28,837 bases of DNA from Candidatus Aminicenantota bacterium (GTDB taxonomy: Bacteria > Acidobacteriota > Aminicenantia > UBA2199): contig JAGLQA010000166.1 of NCBI GenBank assembly GCA_023137075.1, forward strand, positions 1-28,837, written 5' to 3'. The translations under genes were made by a program, and so were the position numbers. A model generated the notes under the pieces. That model saw only the letters and a program-made list of their open reading frames with translations, searched no databases and was not told where the DNA came from. Below, one piece after another: positions 1-7,173 of this stretch. Positions within the stretch are counted from its first letter, which is position 1. Each line of letters starts with the position of its first letter.

Positions 1-1186
1 GGTCGTCATACTTAGGGCCGGCAGTGCCATAGGTTTCCGGGACCTCTTTTATGCCGCAGTAATAAGGGACATAGGCAGTGGTCGGTGCCGCTGCCAACCC
101 GGCCCACATCACGGCCCCAATATCGGCTGGGAGCCATTTTCGTAATTGAATCACATCGGTATGAACCGTATTGGGAACGCCGATAACCCTCTCTTTCGTG
201 CTCGCTTCATGAGCGGCGGCCGGTGCCTCTTTTACAATGTCAAAAGGTGTTCCCCGGTAGCGATCTCTTAGAATTGTGGTTAATTGTTGAATCGTGACCG
301 GTTTGTCCGGCTTTAACATTTCCGGGTAAAAAAGAGCCTCCGGGTCCTGTTTTCGTGAGGACGTTAACAGGTTTTGTATACGCCATACCCGGCGGGTATT
401 ATAGTAATTATTTTCATTCCTCAATTTGCGGCCAAAGGTTTTCGCAAAATTAAAGGCCCCCTGTTCCGGATGCCACAGGCCCTTCTTCATGACCAGCCTC
501 TTCAAATAGGGGGGAAATATGAAATTTTTTTTATCTTTAAAGTTTACTTCGCCGATGCGATAACCGTTGGCGACCGCCATGTAGCTGTCATCCGGAATTC
601 TTCCGGCCACCCAGCACCTGCCGCCCCCGGCCTCGATATACCATACTTCATCCGGATCAGCCACCCCAACGCCACTGGGATAGGCGATGCCGTATTTCGA
701 GTACATCTTTCCGATCCATTCGACGCATTCCCTGGCTGTCCTTGACCGCTGCAGCGCGATATAACGGATATATCCCGTCACTCCCCGGCCCACTAAGGGA
801 TCCGCTGCCTCCGCTTTTGCGTTACGGTCTTTCTTCAATGCCACCCCGCCTGCTATGGCCACCTGGTACTCGTTGACGGCGGCTGCGTCGCCTTCGCTGA
901 ATCCGTAATAACAGTTCAGAATCAACATCCGGAAGGTTATTGCGGCCTGGGGGATTTGCAGCCCGTTCCGGAAGGATATTATCTCCTCTTGACCATGTTG
1001 CCCGGCGGGAATAACCTGTATCATCGCTGCTATATTACCGGGCAGGTCATTGTTGTGGGCCAGGAGCACGGAACCGTCTTCGCTGGCCTTTTTCCCGACG
1101 AGCACCATTGTGCAAGGATAGAGGATTGCCCCTATAAATGTCAATAGAACCAGGATAGGTATAGTTTTAACAGACGTTTTATTCAT
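1..1186 (-). CDS. Secreted dipeptidase, peptidase family C69 (partial, 3' end off the left edge)
   Basis: Reading the complement from ATG at 1186-1184 gives about 395 uninterrupted codons that run off position 1, so the C-terminus is missing. Residues 1-24 are a hydrophobic leader ending at Cys25, followed by TMVLVGKKAS and then EDGSVLLAHNND. In C69 (PepD/dipeptidase A-type) enzymes of the Ntn-hydrolase fold, removal of a propeptide exposes such an N-terminal cysteine as nucleophile, with a conserved GKxAS-x-DGS stretch next to it, so Cys25 is the likely catalytic residue. Other family-like stretches are NEYQVAIAGG, DPDEVWYIEAGGGRCWVA and a late VMWAGLAAAPTTAYVPYY. The leader implies export to the periplasm or beyond, where it would cleave dipeptides. 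AGGA lies four bases before the start. Family members are usually some 470-560 residues, so perhaps 100 or more are missing. The next gene on the strand is 55 bases upstream. Confidence 0.9.
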   Translation of the reverse strand, partial: MNKTSVKTIPILVLLTFIGAILYPCTMVLVGKKASEDGSVLLAHNNDLPGNIAAMIQVIPAGQHGQEEIISFRNGLQIPQAAITFRMLILNCYYGFSEGDAAAVNEYQVAIAGGVALKKDRNAKAEAADPLVGRGVTGYIRYIALQRSRTARECVEWIGKMYSKYGIAYPSGVGVADPDEVWYIEAGGGRCWVAGRIPDDSYMAVANGYRIGEVNFKDKKNFIFPPYLKRLVMKKGLWHPEQGAFNFAKTFGRKLRNENNYYNTRRVWRIQNLLTSSRKQDPEALFYPEMLKPDKPVTIQQLTTILRDRYRGTPFDIVKEAPAAAHEASTKERVIGVPNTVHTDVIQLRKWLPADIGAVMWAGLAAAPTTAYVPYYCGIKEVPETYGTAGPKYDD

Positions 1187-1241
1187 GTCCTAATAATAGA
1201 CGCGGAAGTGAAAAATGTCAAATAATATTGACTACCGGGAA

Positions 1242-1694
1242 CTAATAACGGACTATTTCGATTTGCAATTCATCCACGTCGATTTTGCGTAAACTGCGGT
1301 AAGAAGCGAAGTGATAATAAAAAAGAAGAGCCGGCACATAAAAAAAGAAATTCGGGCCCGGCAGTAGGGCCAGGATCCCGGTAAAGGGAATAATCAGGGC
1401 TTCTAAAATAATTAGGAATAACCGTTTGGCTTTCTCCTTATTGAGCCAGATTTTAAAAAACAATTTAGCCCTTTTGTTCGTTGTTTTTTTCTCTGTCTTC
1501 AAAACAATATTATACTCTTTCAGCCGGGCCAGGATGTTTTCTTTCGACAGGTAGGACAACACACCGGGCGTGTATTGCTTAAGAATATTGATGCCCTTCC
1601 GCACCCACTTTTTTTTAGAACTTAGCTCAGGATATTCGACCAGGTCTAATTTTAGCTTTAACAGGGATTTGATTTCAAAAGTTATTTCTTCCAT
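1242..1694 (-). CDS. Small membrane-associated protein, possibly related to the mitochondrial K+/H+ exchange-related family
   Basis: A 150-residue protein encoded 11 bases downstream of the thioesterase gene and probably co-transcribed with it. The first 90 or so residues are lysine- and leucine-rich and soluble-looking. Residues about 93-130 form a hydrophobic block containing IIPFTGILALLPGPNFFF and YYHFASYRSLRKI. That pattern (a proline-rich hydrophobic helix pair, then a Tyr/His-Ser-x-x-Arg end) resembles the conserved core of proteins annotated as mitochondrial K+-H+ exchange-related (PF10173), which also occur in bacteria. I place it there from memory of the motif only, so the family call is tentative and ion exchange is not shown. 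No strong ribosome-binding site precedes the ATG, which suggests translational coupling to the gene above. Confidence 0.55.
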   Translation of the reverse strand: MEEITFEIKSLLKLKLDLVEYPELSSKKKWVRKGINILKQYTPGVLSYLSKENILARLKEYNIVLKTEKKTTNKRAKLFFKIWLNKEKAKRLFLIILEALIIPFTGILALLPGPNFFFYVPALLFYYHFASYRSLRKIDVDELQIEIVRY

Positions 1695-1705
1695 CCGGGT
1701 AAACT

Positions 1706-2107
1706 TTATGCGAAAGTAAACAATTTTCCCTTTGCAGCGGCCATTATTTCCCCATCCGAATCCAACAGGAAACCTTCCGTAAAGATCAGCCTTTTCTTTA
1801 TCTCAACCACTTTTCCCCTGATGAGGTATGTTTTATTTGTCAAAGTCGGTTTTTTAAATTTTACATTAATCTCCCCGGTCACACATTTCAGTTTTTTTTC
1901 TGCGGCTGCTTTTATCATGATTTCGTCTAAAACCGTGGAAATCAGGCCACCGTGCGCCACACCCTGCCATCCCTGGAGATGGACGGGAAACCGTACCTCG
2001 GATTCGACCTGCCCGGACTCTTCATTATAATGAAAGGCCAGTTTAAGCCCCTGTGGGTTTCCTGTCCCGCACACGAAACACAGATTGTTATCGCTAAAAT
2101 TTTCCAT
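1706..2107 (-). CDS. PaaI/4HBT-type hotdog-fold acyl-CoA thioesterase
   Basis: A 133-residue protein, the normal length for a single hotdog domain. The N-terminus carries CFVCGTGNPQGL (residues 10-21), a CxxC-containing opening common in PaaI-like thioesterases. The helix motif VAHGGLISTVLDEIM follows, with His52-Gly-Gly and Asp61 in the positions of the family's HGG catalytic/acyl-CoA-binding element. The remaining strands (INVKFKKPT, YLIRGKVVEIKKRLIFTEG) match the usual five-stranded sheet. The expected reaction is hydrolysis of an acyl-CoA thioester in the cytoplasm; the acyl group cannot be read from sequence. It is the first gene of a probable two-gene unit with the small membrane protein at 1242-1694. 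The start ATG has only a weak AAAGAG upstream. Confidence 0.85.
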   Translation of the reverse strand: MENFSDNNLCFVCGTGNPQGLKLAFHYNEESGQVESEVRFPVHLQGWQGVAHGGLISTVLDEIMIKAAAEKKLKCVTGEINVKFKKPTLTNKTYLIRGKVVEIKKRLIFTEGFLLDSDGEIMAAAKGKLFTFA

Positions 2108-2253
2108 CTCTTTTTATACAATATTTTCCATTAAAAGTAAATGTCTACCGGGTCGGTGTTGTGACCTGAAAAATGGACATTTTTGTTAAATTTTTATGGC
2201 AATAAATTTGCTAATATGTTATATATATCCCGAATGAAAAAGTGGAGGTAAAT

Positions 2254-2937
2254 ATGAGGAAAAAAACACTCCTATTAAGTGTGGTTATCGTTGTTCTTCT
2301 CGGCCAGTTCTGTACCGGCCGGCGGCGGATGAGTCCCATTTTTTTGGAAAAGACCGCCAAGCACCGGGTCATTGCCATAGTGCCTTTTGAGATGATTTTC
2401 ACCGGCAAACAGCCGAAAAAATTGACCGTTGACCAGGCCAGGGAGATCGAAGAAGCAGAGAGTCTCGCGTTCCAGGATTCTCTTTATCGTTTATTGTGCC
2501 TTGAGCAGGGGAGGTGCCGTTACCCGGTCCGGATCGATATCCAACCTATTGTGAAAACCAATCGTATATTGGAAGAACAGGGCATACCCATCAGGGATTC
2601 CTGGCACATCGAGCCGGTTGAATTAGCCCGTATACTGAAGGTGGATGCGGTGGTCGGAACCCGGGTGGAGAAGCGGCGTTATATGTCCGGCCTGGCTTCT
2701 TTTGGACTTGAAGTGGGAGCTACTATTCTAAATGCTTTAGCAGATGAATTCCCCTTAGGGATTCTGGTCCCCACTGCCACTAAACGGATACGAGCCAATT
2801 GTTTTCTTTACAACGGTAAAGACGGTTTTACCCTGTGGGCGCGTAATGTAGAGGATTATGCCGACTGGAGTCTCTCAGCCAATGATATTATAGACGGGAT
2901 CAATTTCCACTTTGCCCGGCGCTTTCCTTACAGATAA
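2254..2937 (+). CDS. Exported protein, LpoB/GNA1162/CsgG-like fold suspected
   Basis: I start at ATG 2254 because GGAGG at 2244-2248 sits five bases before it; a GTG at 2242 would overlap that site. The product is about 227 residues. Residues 1-20 are a signal peptide (MRKKTLLLSVVIVVLLGQFC). The cysteine could be lipidated, but the preceding GQF is not a canonical lipobox. The mature part contains HRVIAIVPFE, then ELARILKVDAVVGTRVEKRRYMSG, and FLYNGKDGFTLWARN near the end. A VxPF strand, then an xxxDAVVxxxV strand, and a final 'LYNxxxGxxLWxxN' strand is the layout of LpoB/CsgG/GNA1162-type envelope lipoproteins that make assemblies at the outer membrane. This is a fold-level analogy; the partner and role are unknown. 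The nearest downstream gene starts 159 bases later with its own likely promoter. Confidence 0.6.
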   Translation: MRKKTLLLSVVIVVLLGQFCTGRRRMSPIFLEKTAKHRVIAIVPFEMIFTGKQPKKLTVDQAREIEEAESLAFQDSLYRLLCLEQGRCRYPVRIDIQPIVKTNRILEEQGIPIRDSWHIEPVELARILKVDAVVGTRVEKRRYMSGLASFGLEVGATILNALADEFPLGILVPTATKRIRANCFLYNGKDGFTLWARNVEDYADWSLSANDIIDGINFHFARRFPYR

Positions 2938-3036
2938 ACCGACCATTAGCGGTTTTACCATTTTTCCTCCCAGAAGTAAATACTATAAGAACGTAAAAAC
3001 CGGCACATTTTTTAACCAATTGTATGGGACTGACCG

Positions 3037-3065
3037 TTGCAGAAAGAGTCGATGCTTGGTAAAAT
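3037..3065 (+). promoter_or_regulatory. Putative sigma70-type promoter of the metallophosphoesterase gene
   Basis: TTGCAG (3037-3042), a 17-base spacer and TAAAAT (3060-3065) match the -35/-10 consensus with few mismatches and lie about 30 bases before the start codon. This is a pattern match only. Confidence 0.45.
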
Positions 3066-3096
3066 ATACAATAAAAAATTAAATAAGGAGATAAAT

Positions 3097-4032
3097 ATGA
3101 ACATTCGCTACATGAAAAAAAGCGTACTGATTGGTACATTTGTTTTGCTGGCAATTACGCTGTTTTTTAGCGCTTCCTGCGGTTCTTCATCCCGGCCTGA
3201 TTTTACCTTTGTCTTTATGACGGATATCCATCTGCAGCCGGAAACGATGGCGGTAGAAGGTTTCAGCAAGGCGATCGAGACGGCCAACAGCTTGAAGCCC
3301 GATTTCGTAATCACCGGCGGCGACCTTATCATGGATGCCCTGGAGGCAAACTACGATAGGGCCGATAAACTTTATAACCTGTACTTAAAAACCTGCAAAA
3401 AATTCAAAATACCGGTGTACAATACCCCCGGCAACCACGAAATTTTCGGACTCTACGAGGAGAGCGGAGTAAATCCGGCTCACCCGGAATACGGTAAAAA
3501 AATGTTCGAAAAGAGAATCGGGAAAACCTATTATTCTTTCGATTACGGGGAATGGCACTTCATGATTCTCGATTCCGCAGCGGAGATGGATAGAGAGAGA
3601 TACCTGGGCAAAATCCCGGAAGAGCAGGTTGAATGGATTAAAGGGGACCTGGAGAAAACAGGTAAAAATACGCCTATTGTACTTGTCACCCATATCCCCT
3701 TTATTACTTCCATGACCCAGGTCTACAGCGGCTCCCTGGTTGCCAATAACGACTATATCGTTATTGTTAACTCGAAAGAAGTTCTGGAACTTTTTAATGA
3801 TCACAATTTAAAATTGGTCCTGCAGGGGCATCTCCACTTTCTTGAAGCTATTTATGTGCGCGGTATCCATTTTATTACCGCCGGCGCCGTGTCGGGGAAA
3901 TGGTGGGAAGGCCCGAACAAGGAAACGGAAGAGGGATTTTTGTTGATCAAAATCAAGGGCGAAAACTTTGAATGGGACTATATCGACTACAAGTGGGAAG
4001 TACCGCCTAAAACCGATGGTGAGAAACACTAA
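3097..4032 (+). CDS. Calcineurin-like metallophosphoesterase, predicted lipoprotein
   Basis: The chosen start is ATG 3097, preceded by AGGAG at 3086-3090; an in-frame TTG at 3037 lies in the promoter region. The 311-residue product has a lipoprotein signal ending in FFSAS-Cys28. The five metallophosphoesterase motifs follow in order: MTDIH (Asp43, His45), TGGD (Asp76), PGNHE (Asn113, His114), VTHIP (His199) and QGHLH (His245, His247). These residues bind a di-metal centre that hydrolyses phosphate mono- or diesters. With a lipid anchor the enzyme would act in the periplasm on an exported or nutrient phosphate compound; the substrate is not predictable. Its last four bases overlap the stop of the convergent YrdC-family gene, leaving no room for a terminator between them. 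Confidence 0.88.
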   Translation: MNIRYMKKSVLIGTFVLLAITLFFSASCGSSSRPDFTFVFMTDIHLQPETMAVEGFSKAIETANSLKPDFVITGGDLIMDALEANYDRADKLYNLYLKTCKKFKIPVYNTPGNHEIFGLYEESGVNPAHPEYGKKMFEKRIGKTYYSFDYGEWHFMILDSAAEMDRERYLGKIPEEQVEWIKGDLEKTGKNTPIVLVTHIPFITSMTQVYSGSLVANNDYIVIVNSKEVLELFNDHNLKLVLQGHLHFLEAIYVRGIHFITAGAVSGKWWEGPNKETEEGFLLIKIKGENFEWDYIDYKWEVPPKTDGEKH

Positions 4033-4643
4033 AACAGCGCGTTTACATCTCCCGCCCCTTCTCTTAATATTTCCGGCGGATCTACAGTAAAATCGACAAC
4101 CGTGGAAGGCAGCGTCGGCATAATTCCACCGTCAAGGATCAGGTCAATCTCATGATTATAACGTTCTGCGATCTCCCCGGGATCAGTGAAATAATCGTCG
4201 GCACCTTTGGGTACACTGGAGCTTAAAAGCGGCCTGCCGAGCTCATCGATCAGCCGGCGAACGACTTCCGAATCCGGTACCCTGACGCCCATAGTGGTTC
4301 TCTTTTGTACAATCGATTTAGGCAGCTCTTTTGAGGCGGGCAGGATGAAGGTGTATTGCCCCGGGAGCACCCGCCTCATCAGGCGAAAAGCACCATTCGG
4401 GATATGAGCCCAATCTGCGATCCCCTTCAAATCAGAGAAGATAAGACTCAAAAGTTTCTGTTTTGAAACCTTTTTTATTTTAAAAATTTTTAAAACCGCT
4501 TCTTTGTTCAATATATCCGCAGCCAGACCGTATATCGTATCTGTGGGGTATACAATAACCCCACCATTTTTTAAAATGTCGACCGCATGAAGAATTTGTT
4601 CCCTGTCCGGGTAGTAAATATCAACTATCTGAAGTTCAGCCAT
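4029..4643 (-). CDS. YrdC/YciO/Sua5 family protein, putative L-threonylcarbamoyladenylate synthase
   Basis: A 204-residue single-domain protein, the length of TsaC/YciO rather than the longer Sua5. It opens with AVDILKNGGVIVYPTDTIYGL, the family's signature, followed by AAVLKIF-type helix, IKKVSKQKLLSLIFSDLK, RRVLPGQYTFILPA, TTMGVRVPDS, RPLLSSSVP and a late LPSTVVDF. In TsaC/Sua5 this fold binds ATP and L-threonine and makes threonylcarbamoyl-AMP for the t6A modification of tRNA at position 37. The KKxxKQKLLS segment looks closer to YciO than to TsaC, and YciO's role is less clear, so the enzyme name carries some doubt. GGAG sits eight bases before the start. The gene is convergent with the metallophosphoesterase and ends inside it by four bases. 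Confidence 0.87.
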   Translation of the reverse strand: MAELQIVDIYYPDREQILHAVDILKNGGVIVYPTDTIYGLAADILNKEAVLKIFKIKKVSKQKLLSLIFSDLKGIADWAHIPNGAFRLMRRVLPGQYTFILPASKELPKSIVQKRTTMGVRVPDSEVVRRLIDELGRPLLSSSVPKGADDYFTDPGEIAERYNHEIDLILDGGIMPTLPSTVVDFTVDPPEILREGAGDVNALF

Positions 4644-4718
4644 TTGCTTTTCTCCATTCTGCTATTTTACCTGTCAGCGCTAACGGCGCTGCCGGATATA
4701 AGAGAAAGGGAGGTGAGC

Positions 4719-5579
4719 TTATTTTCGCATCAGCACCTTTGCGTTTTCGAGGAATTCGGTTATTTGATTATTTTCTTTCAACTTTTCAAGAATGACATTT
4801 ACCATTCCCAACAAATCATCATTCCCCTTTTTTATCGCGATAGCAGAGCCAAGCTGGATGTCAAAATTGCTCTCGGTACATTCGATATTTATCAGGTCTT
4901 TATTCCTGAATACATAAGATTCGGCAACCGGTTTTTCCAGCAAAACAGCATCAATTGTCCCACTCTTGAGATCGGCTATGAGTTCATCGATTGTTTCCAT
5001 TTCGAAAAAATCTCCGCCTAACAACACTTTCTGTACCATGTCGCCCTGGATCGATCCCTGCTGCGTGCCGATCTTCTTGCCTCTAAGGTCATTTATACAT
5101 TGGATATTACCTCTGTCTTCGGCTCTTATCACCATATTTTGAATCGCATGGTAGTAAAAATTCGAGAAATCAACTATTTTTTTTCGATTTTCCGAGGGAA
5201 CCAGGCCGGCAATCACCAGGTCAACTTCATCGGAATTGAGAGCATGAAACAATCTATGGAAGACGATATCCTTTACTTCTAATGCCACGCCGAACTCGTT
5301 GGCAATGGCAATGGCAATATCAATATCCAGACCGACAAGGTCTCCTTCTTTGTCTTGTAACAGGTGAAACTCGTAGGGCGGATATTCGGCACTGGTCCCC
5401 ACAACAAGCTTGCCGGCAGCCTTGATTTTTCCGACTTTAGATAAGGTTGGTTGTTGGGTTTTTTTGTCAGGCGCTTGCCCCGATTTACCGCAGCCCCAAA
5501 AACTTATTAACGCTGTAAAAAAGATCGCTAATACTACACTAAAAATAAATTTTTTAATTATATAGTTTCGTTGCGTCAT
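4719..5579 (-). CDS. Amino-acid-type ABC transporter solute-binding lipoprotein (SBP family 3)
   Basis: A 286-residue protein with a lipoprotein signal (ISFWG-Cys30), a short linker, then a complete family 3 periplasmic binding domain. Visible elements are KLVVGTSAEYPPYEF, VGLDIDIAIAIANEFG, VDLVIAGLVPSENRKKIVDFS, DLRGKKIGTQQGS, LKSGTIDAVLLEKPVAESYV and a final LGSAIAIKKGNDDLLGMVN. These make the two-lobed cleft that binds polar amino acids or similar small ligands. No permease or ATPase gene is next to it, so it either serves a transporter encoded elsewhere or acts as a sensor. GGAGGA precedes the start, and a good divergent promoter lies at 5614-5642. The gap down to the YrdC-family gene is 75 bases. 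Confidence 0.9.
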   Translation of the reverse strand: MTQRNYIIKKFIFSVVLAIFFTALISFWGCGKSGQAPDKKTQQPTLSKVGKIKAAGKLVVGTSAEYPPYEFHLLQDKEGDLVGLDIDIAIAIANEFGVALEVKDIVFHRLFHALNSDEVDLVIAGLVPSENRKKIVDFSNFYYHAIQNMVIRAEDRGNIQCINDLRGKKIGTQQGSIQGDMVQKVLLGGDFFEMETIDELIADLKSGTIDAVLLEKPVAESYVFRNKDLINIECTESNFDIQLGSAIAIKKGNDDLLGMVNVILEKLKENNQITEFLENAKVLMRK

Positions 5580-5613
5580 ATTTCCTCCGAAAAATTAGTT
5601 TAGCCATCTTGTA

Positions 5614-5642
5614 GATATAACAAATAAACTTTTTTTTGTCAA
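5614..5642 (-). promoter_or_regulatory. Putative promoter of the solute-binding protein gene
   Basis: On the minus strand TTGACA (5642-5637), exactly 17 bases, then TATATC (5619-5614). The -35 is a perfect consensus and the -10 has two mismatches. It reads toward the start codon at 5579. Confidence 0.55.
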
Positions 5643-5665
5643 ATAAAAAAAATTGCAAAAAATAT

Positions 5666-5694
5666 TTGACAATAGGTCAGTTGACGTATATAAC
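5666..5694 (+). promoter_or_regulatory. Putative sigma70 promoter of the degP operon
   Basis: TTGACA (5666-5671), a 17-base spacer and TATAAC (5689-5694): eleven of twelve consensus bases at ideal spacing, 40 bases before the DegP start codon. This is the best promoter match in the window together with the yefM one. Confidence 0.65.
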
Positions 5695-5700
5695 GTTATA
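5689..5700 (+). promoter_or_regulatory. 12-bp perfect palindrome covering the -10 of the degP promoter
   Basis: TATAACGTTATA reads the same on both strands. Its left half is the -10 hexamer and its right half lies at the expected transcription start, the position of a repressor operator. Which protein binds it, if any, is unknown. Confidence 0.4.
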
Positions 5701-5733
5701 GGACATTTGTCATATCTGAAATAGGAGGACAAA

Positions 5734-7173
5734 ATGAAAAAGTTCGGATTAACAGTAGGCTTAAGCTTTTTAGGGGGAGCTATTTTTTTTGCTTTAACCT
5801 TTGGATATCTGCAAAATTCAAATAATAGCGAACCTTTTCTGAGCCCTGATTTGGCCCGGGCAGAGACGGTAAAAGCAAAGGGGTGGGATTTCGCCCAAAT
5901 CGTAAAAAAGGTGAAGCCGGCGGTGGTGCAGGTGATATCGGAAGCGATTGTGGAACGGCGCGGTTTTTCCACCGGTGACGATTTTTTCGACCGCTTCTTC
6001 GACTTTCCCCGCCGCCGCCAGGAGAGGGTTTCCGGATCAGGCAGCGGTTTTTTTATCTCTAAAGACGGTTACCTTATAACCAATAATCATGTCGTGAAAA
6101 ATGCCGTAAAAATCACCATTATCGACATCAATAATAAAGAATATGAGGCAAAAAAAATCGGAACTGATCCCAAGTCGGATTTGGCTTTGCTTAAAGTTGA
6201 TGAGGGTGAGCACTCCTTTATCGAGTTGGGCGATTCCAATAAATTGGAAGTCGGCGAATGGGTGCTGGCCATCGGTAACCCCTTTGGTCAAAGCCTTACG
6301 GTCACCTCCGGGATCGTTTCGGCAAAAGGAAGAAAACTTGAAGGTCTCGAGGTCGAATACCAGAACTTCATCCAGACCGATGCGGCAATTAACCGGGGAA
6401 ATTCCGGCGGACCGTTGATCAATATGGAGGCCAAGGCCATTGGGATCAATTCCGTTATTCTATCCAGCACCGGCGGCAATATCGGCATCGGCTTTGCCAT
6501 CCCTTCGAATATGGCCCGAAAAGTCATGAGGGATTTGAAGAAGGAAGGCCGGGTTATTAGGGGTTATCTCGGAGTGCAGATTTACGATATCCCGGATAGG
6601 GAAGCTGAAGAATATGACATGGAACAAGGCGGAGTATATATCAGTATTGTTGAGCCTGATTCGCCGGCTGAGAAAGCCGGGGTCAAAAAACACGACATCG
6701 TGATTAAGCTCAACGGAGAGGATGTTAGCACCGCCTCTAATTTACAGACCATGGTTGCCAATCTAAGCCCCGGCGATTCCCTCGAATTGACGATTATCAG
6801 GGGCAAAGAGAAGAAAAAAATCACGGCTGTGGTGGGCGAGGCGCCCGATACGTTAAAAGTGAGACCCGGAGGTGATTCCGCTGTCACAGTCGATCTGGGT
6901 ATGGTTTTGATGGGCAATAGCCCTGCCATTGCCCGAAGATACGAATTAGATACATCACAAGGAATTATCGTAAAAGAGGTATCGCGCGGTTCGAATGCCC
7001 AGCAGAATGGAATAAGAGCTATGGATATCATCCTGCGAGTGAACCGGGTTGAAATCGAGAGTGTATCTCAATTCAGGGACTTTATTTCTTCACGGAAAAG
7101 CGGATCGCGGGTGCTAATGGTTATCAACCGCGGCGGTACGGAGTACTTAGCCAGGTATAAGCTGCCCGAATGA
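5734..7173 (+). CDS. degP: DegP/HtrA/DegQ-type periplasmic serine protease with two PDZ domains
   Basis: A 479-residue protein of normal Do-protease length. Residues about 5-26 are a hydrophobic signal or anchor. The trypsin-like domain follows with a complete catalytic triad: His119 in TNNHV, Asp149 in KSDLAL and Ser224 in NRGNSGGP. PDZ1 starts near residue 278 (GYLGVQI, then SPAEKAGVKKHDIVIKLNG), and PDZ2 spans roughly 390-475 (SNAQQNGIRAMDIILRVN). A charged LA-loop-like segment (about 75-98, FDRFFDFPRRRQ) resembles the loop of DegP that controls oligomer state. The enzyme degrades or refolds misfolded envelope proteins. GGAGG at 5724-5728 precedes the ATG. It is the first gene of an operon and overlaps the DapF-family gene by four bases. 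Confidence 0.95.
   Translation: MKKFGLTVGLSFLGGAIFFALTFGYLQNSNNSEPFLSPDLARAETVKAKGWDFAQIVKKVKPAVVQVISEAIVERRGFSTGDDFFDRFFDFPRRRQERVSGSGSGFFISKDGYLITNNHVVKNAVKITIIDINNKEYEAKKIGTDPKSDLALLKVDEGEHSFIELGDSNKLEVGEWVLAIGNPFGQSLTVTSGIVSAKGRKLEGLEVEYQNFIQTDAAINRGNSGGPLINMEAKAIGINSVILSSTGGNIGIGFAIPSNMARKVMRDLKKEGRVIRGYLGVQIYDIPDREAEEYDMEQGGVYISIVEPDSPAEKAGVKKHDIVIKLNGEDVSTASNLQTMVANLSPGDSLELTIIRGKEKKKITAVVGEAPDTLKVRPGGDSAVTVDLGMVLMGNSPAIARRYELDTSQGIIVKEVSRGSNAQQNGIRAMDIILRVNRVEIESVSQFRDFISSRKSGSRVLMVINRGGTEYLARYKLPE

Noticed and set aside
374..1147. Plus-strand open frames over the left end
   Set aside because: The minus strand here carries a continuous C69 dipeptidase reading frame with clear motifs; the plus-strand frames are its shadows.
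5595..5972. Minus-strand open frame between the solute-binding protein and degP
   Set aside because: It covers both promoters and the DegP signal region antisense, and has no family features.
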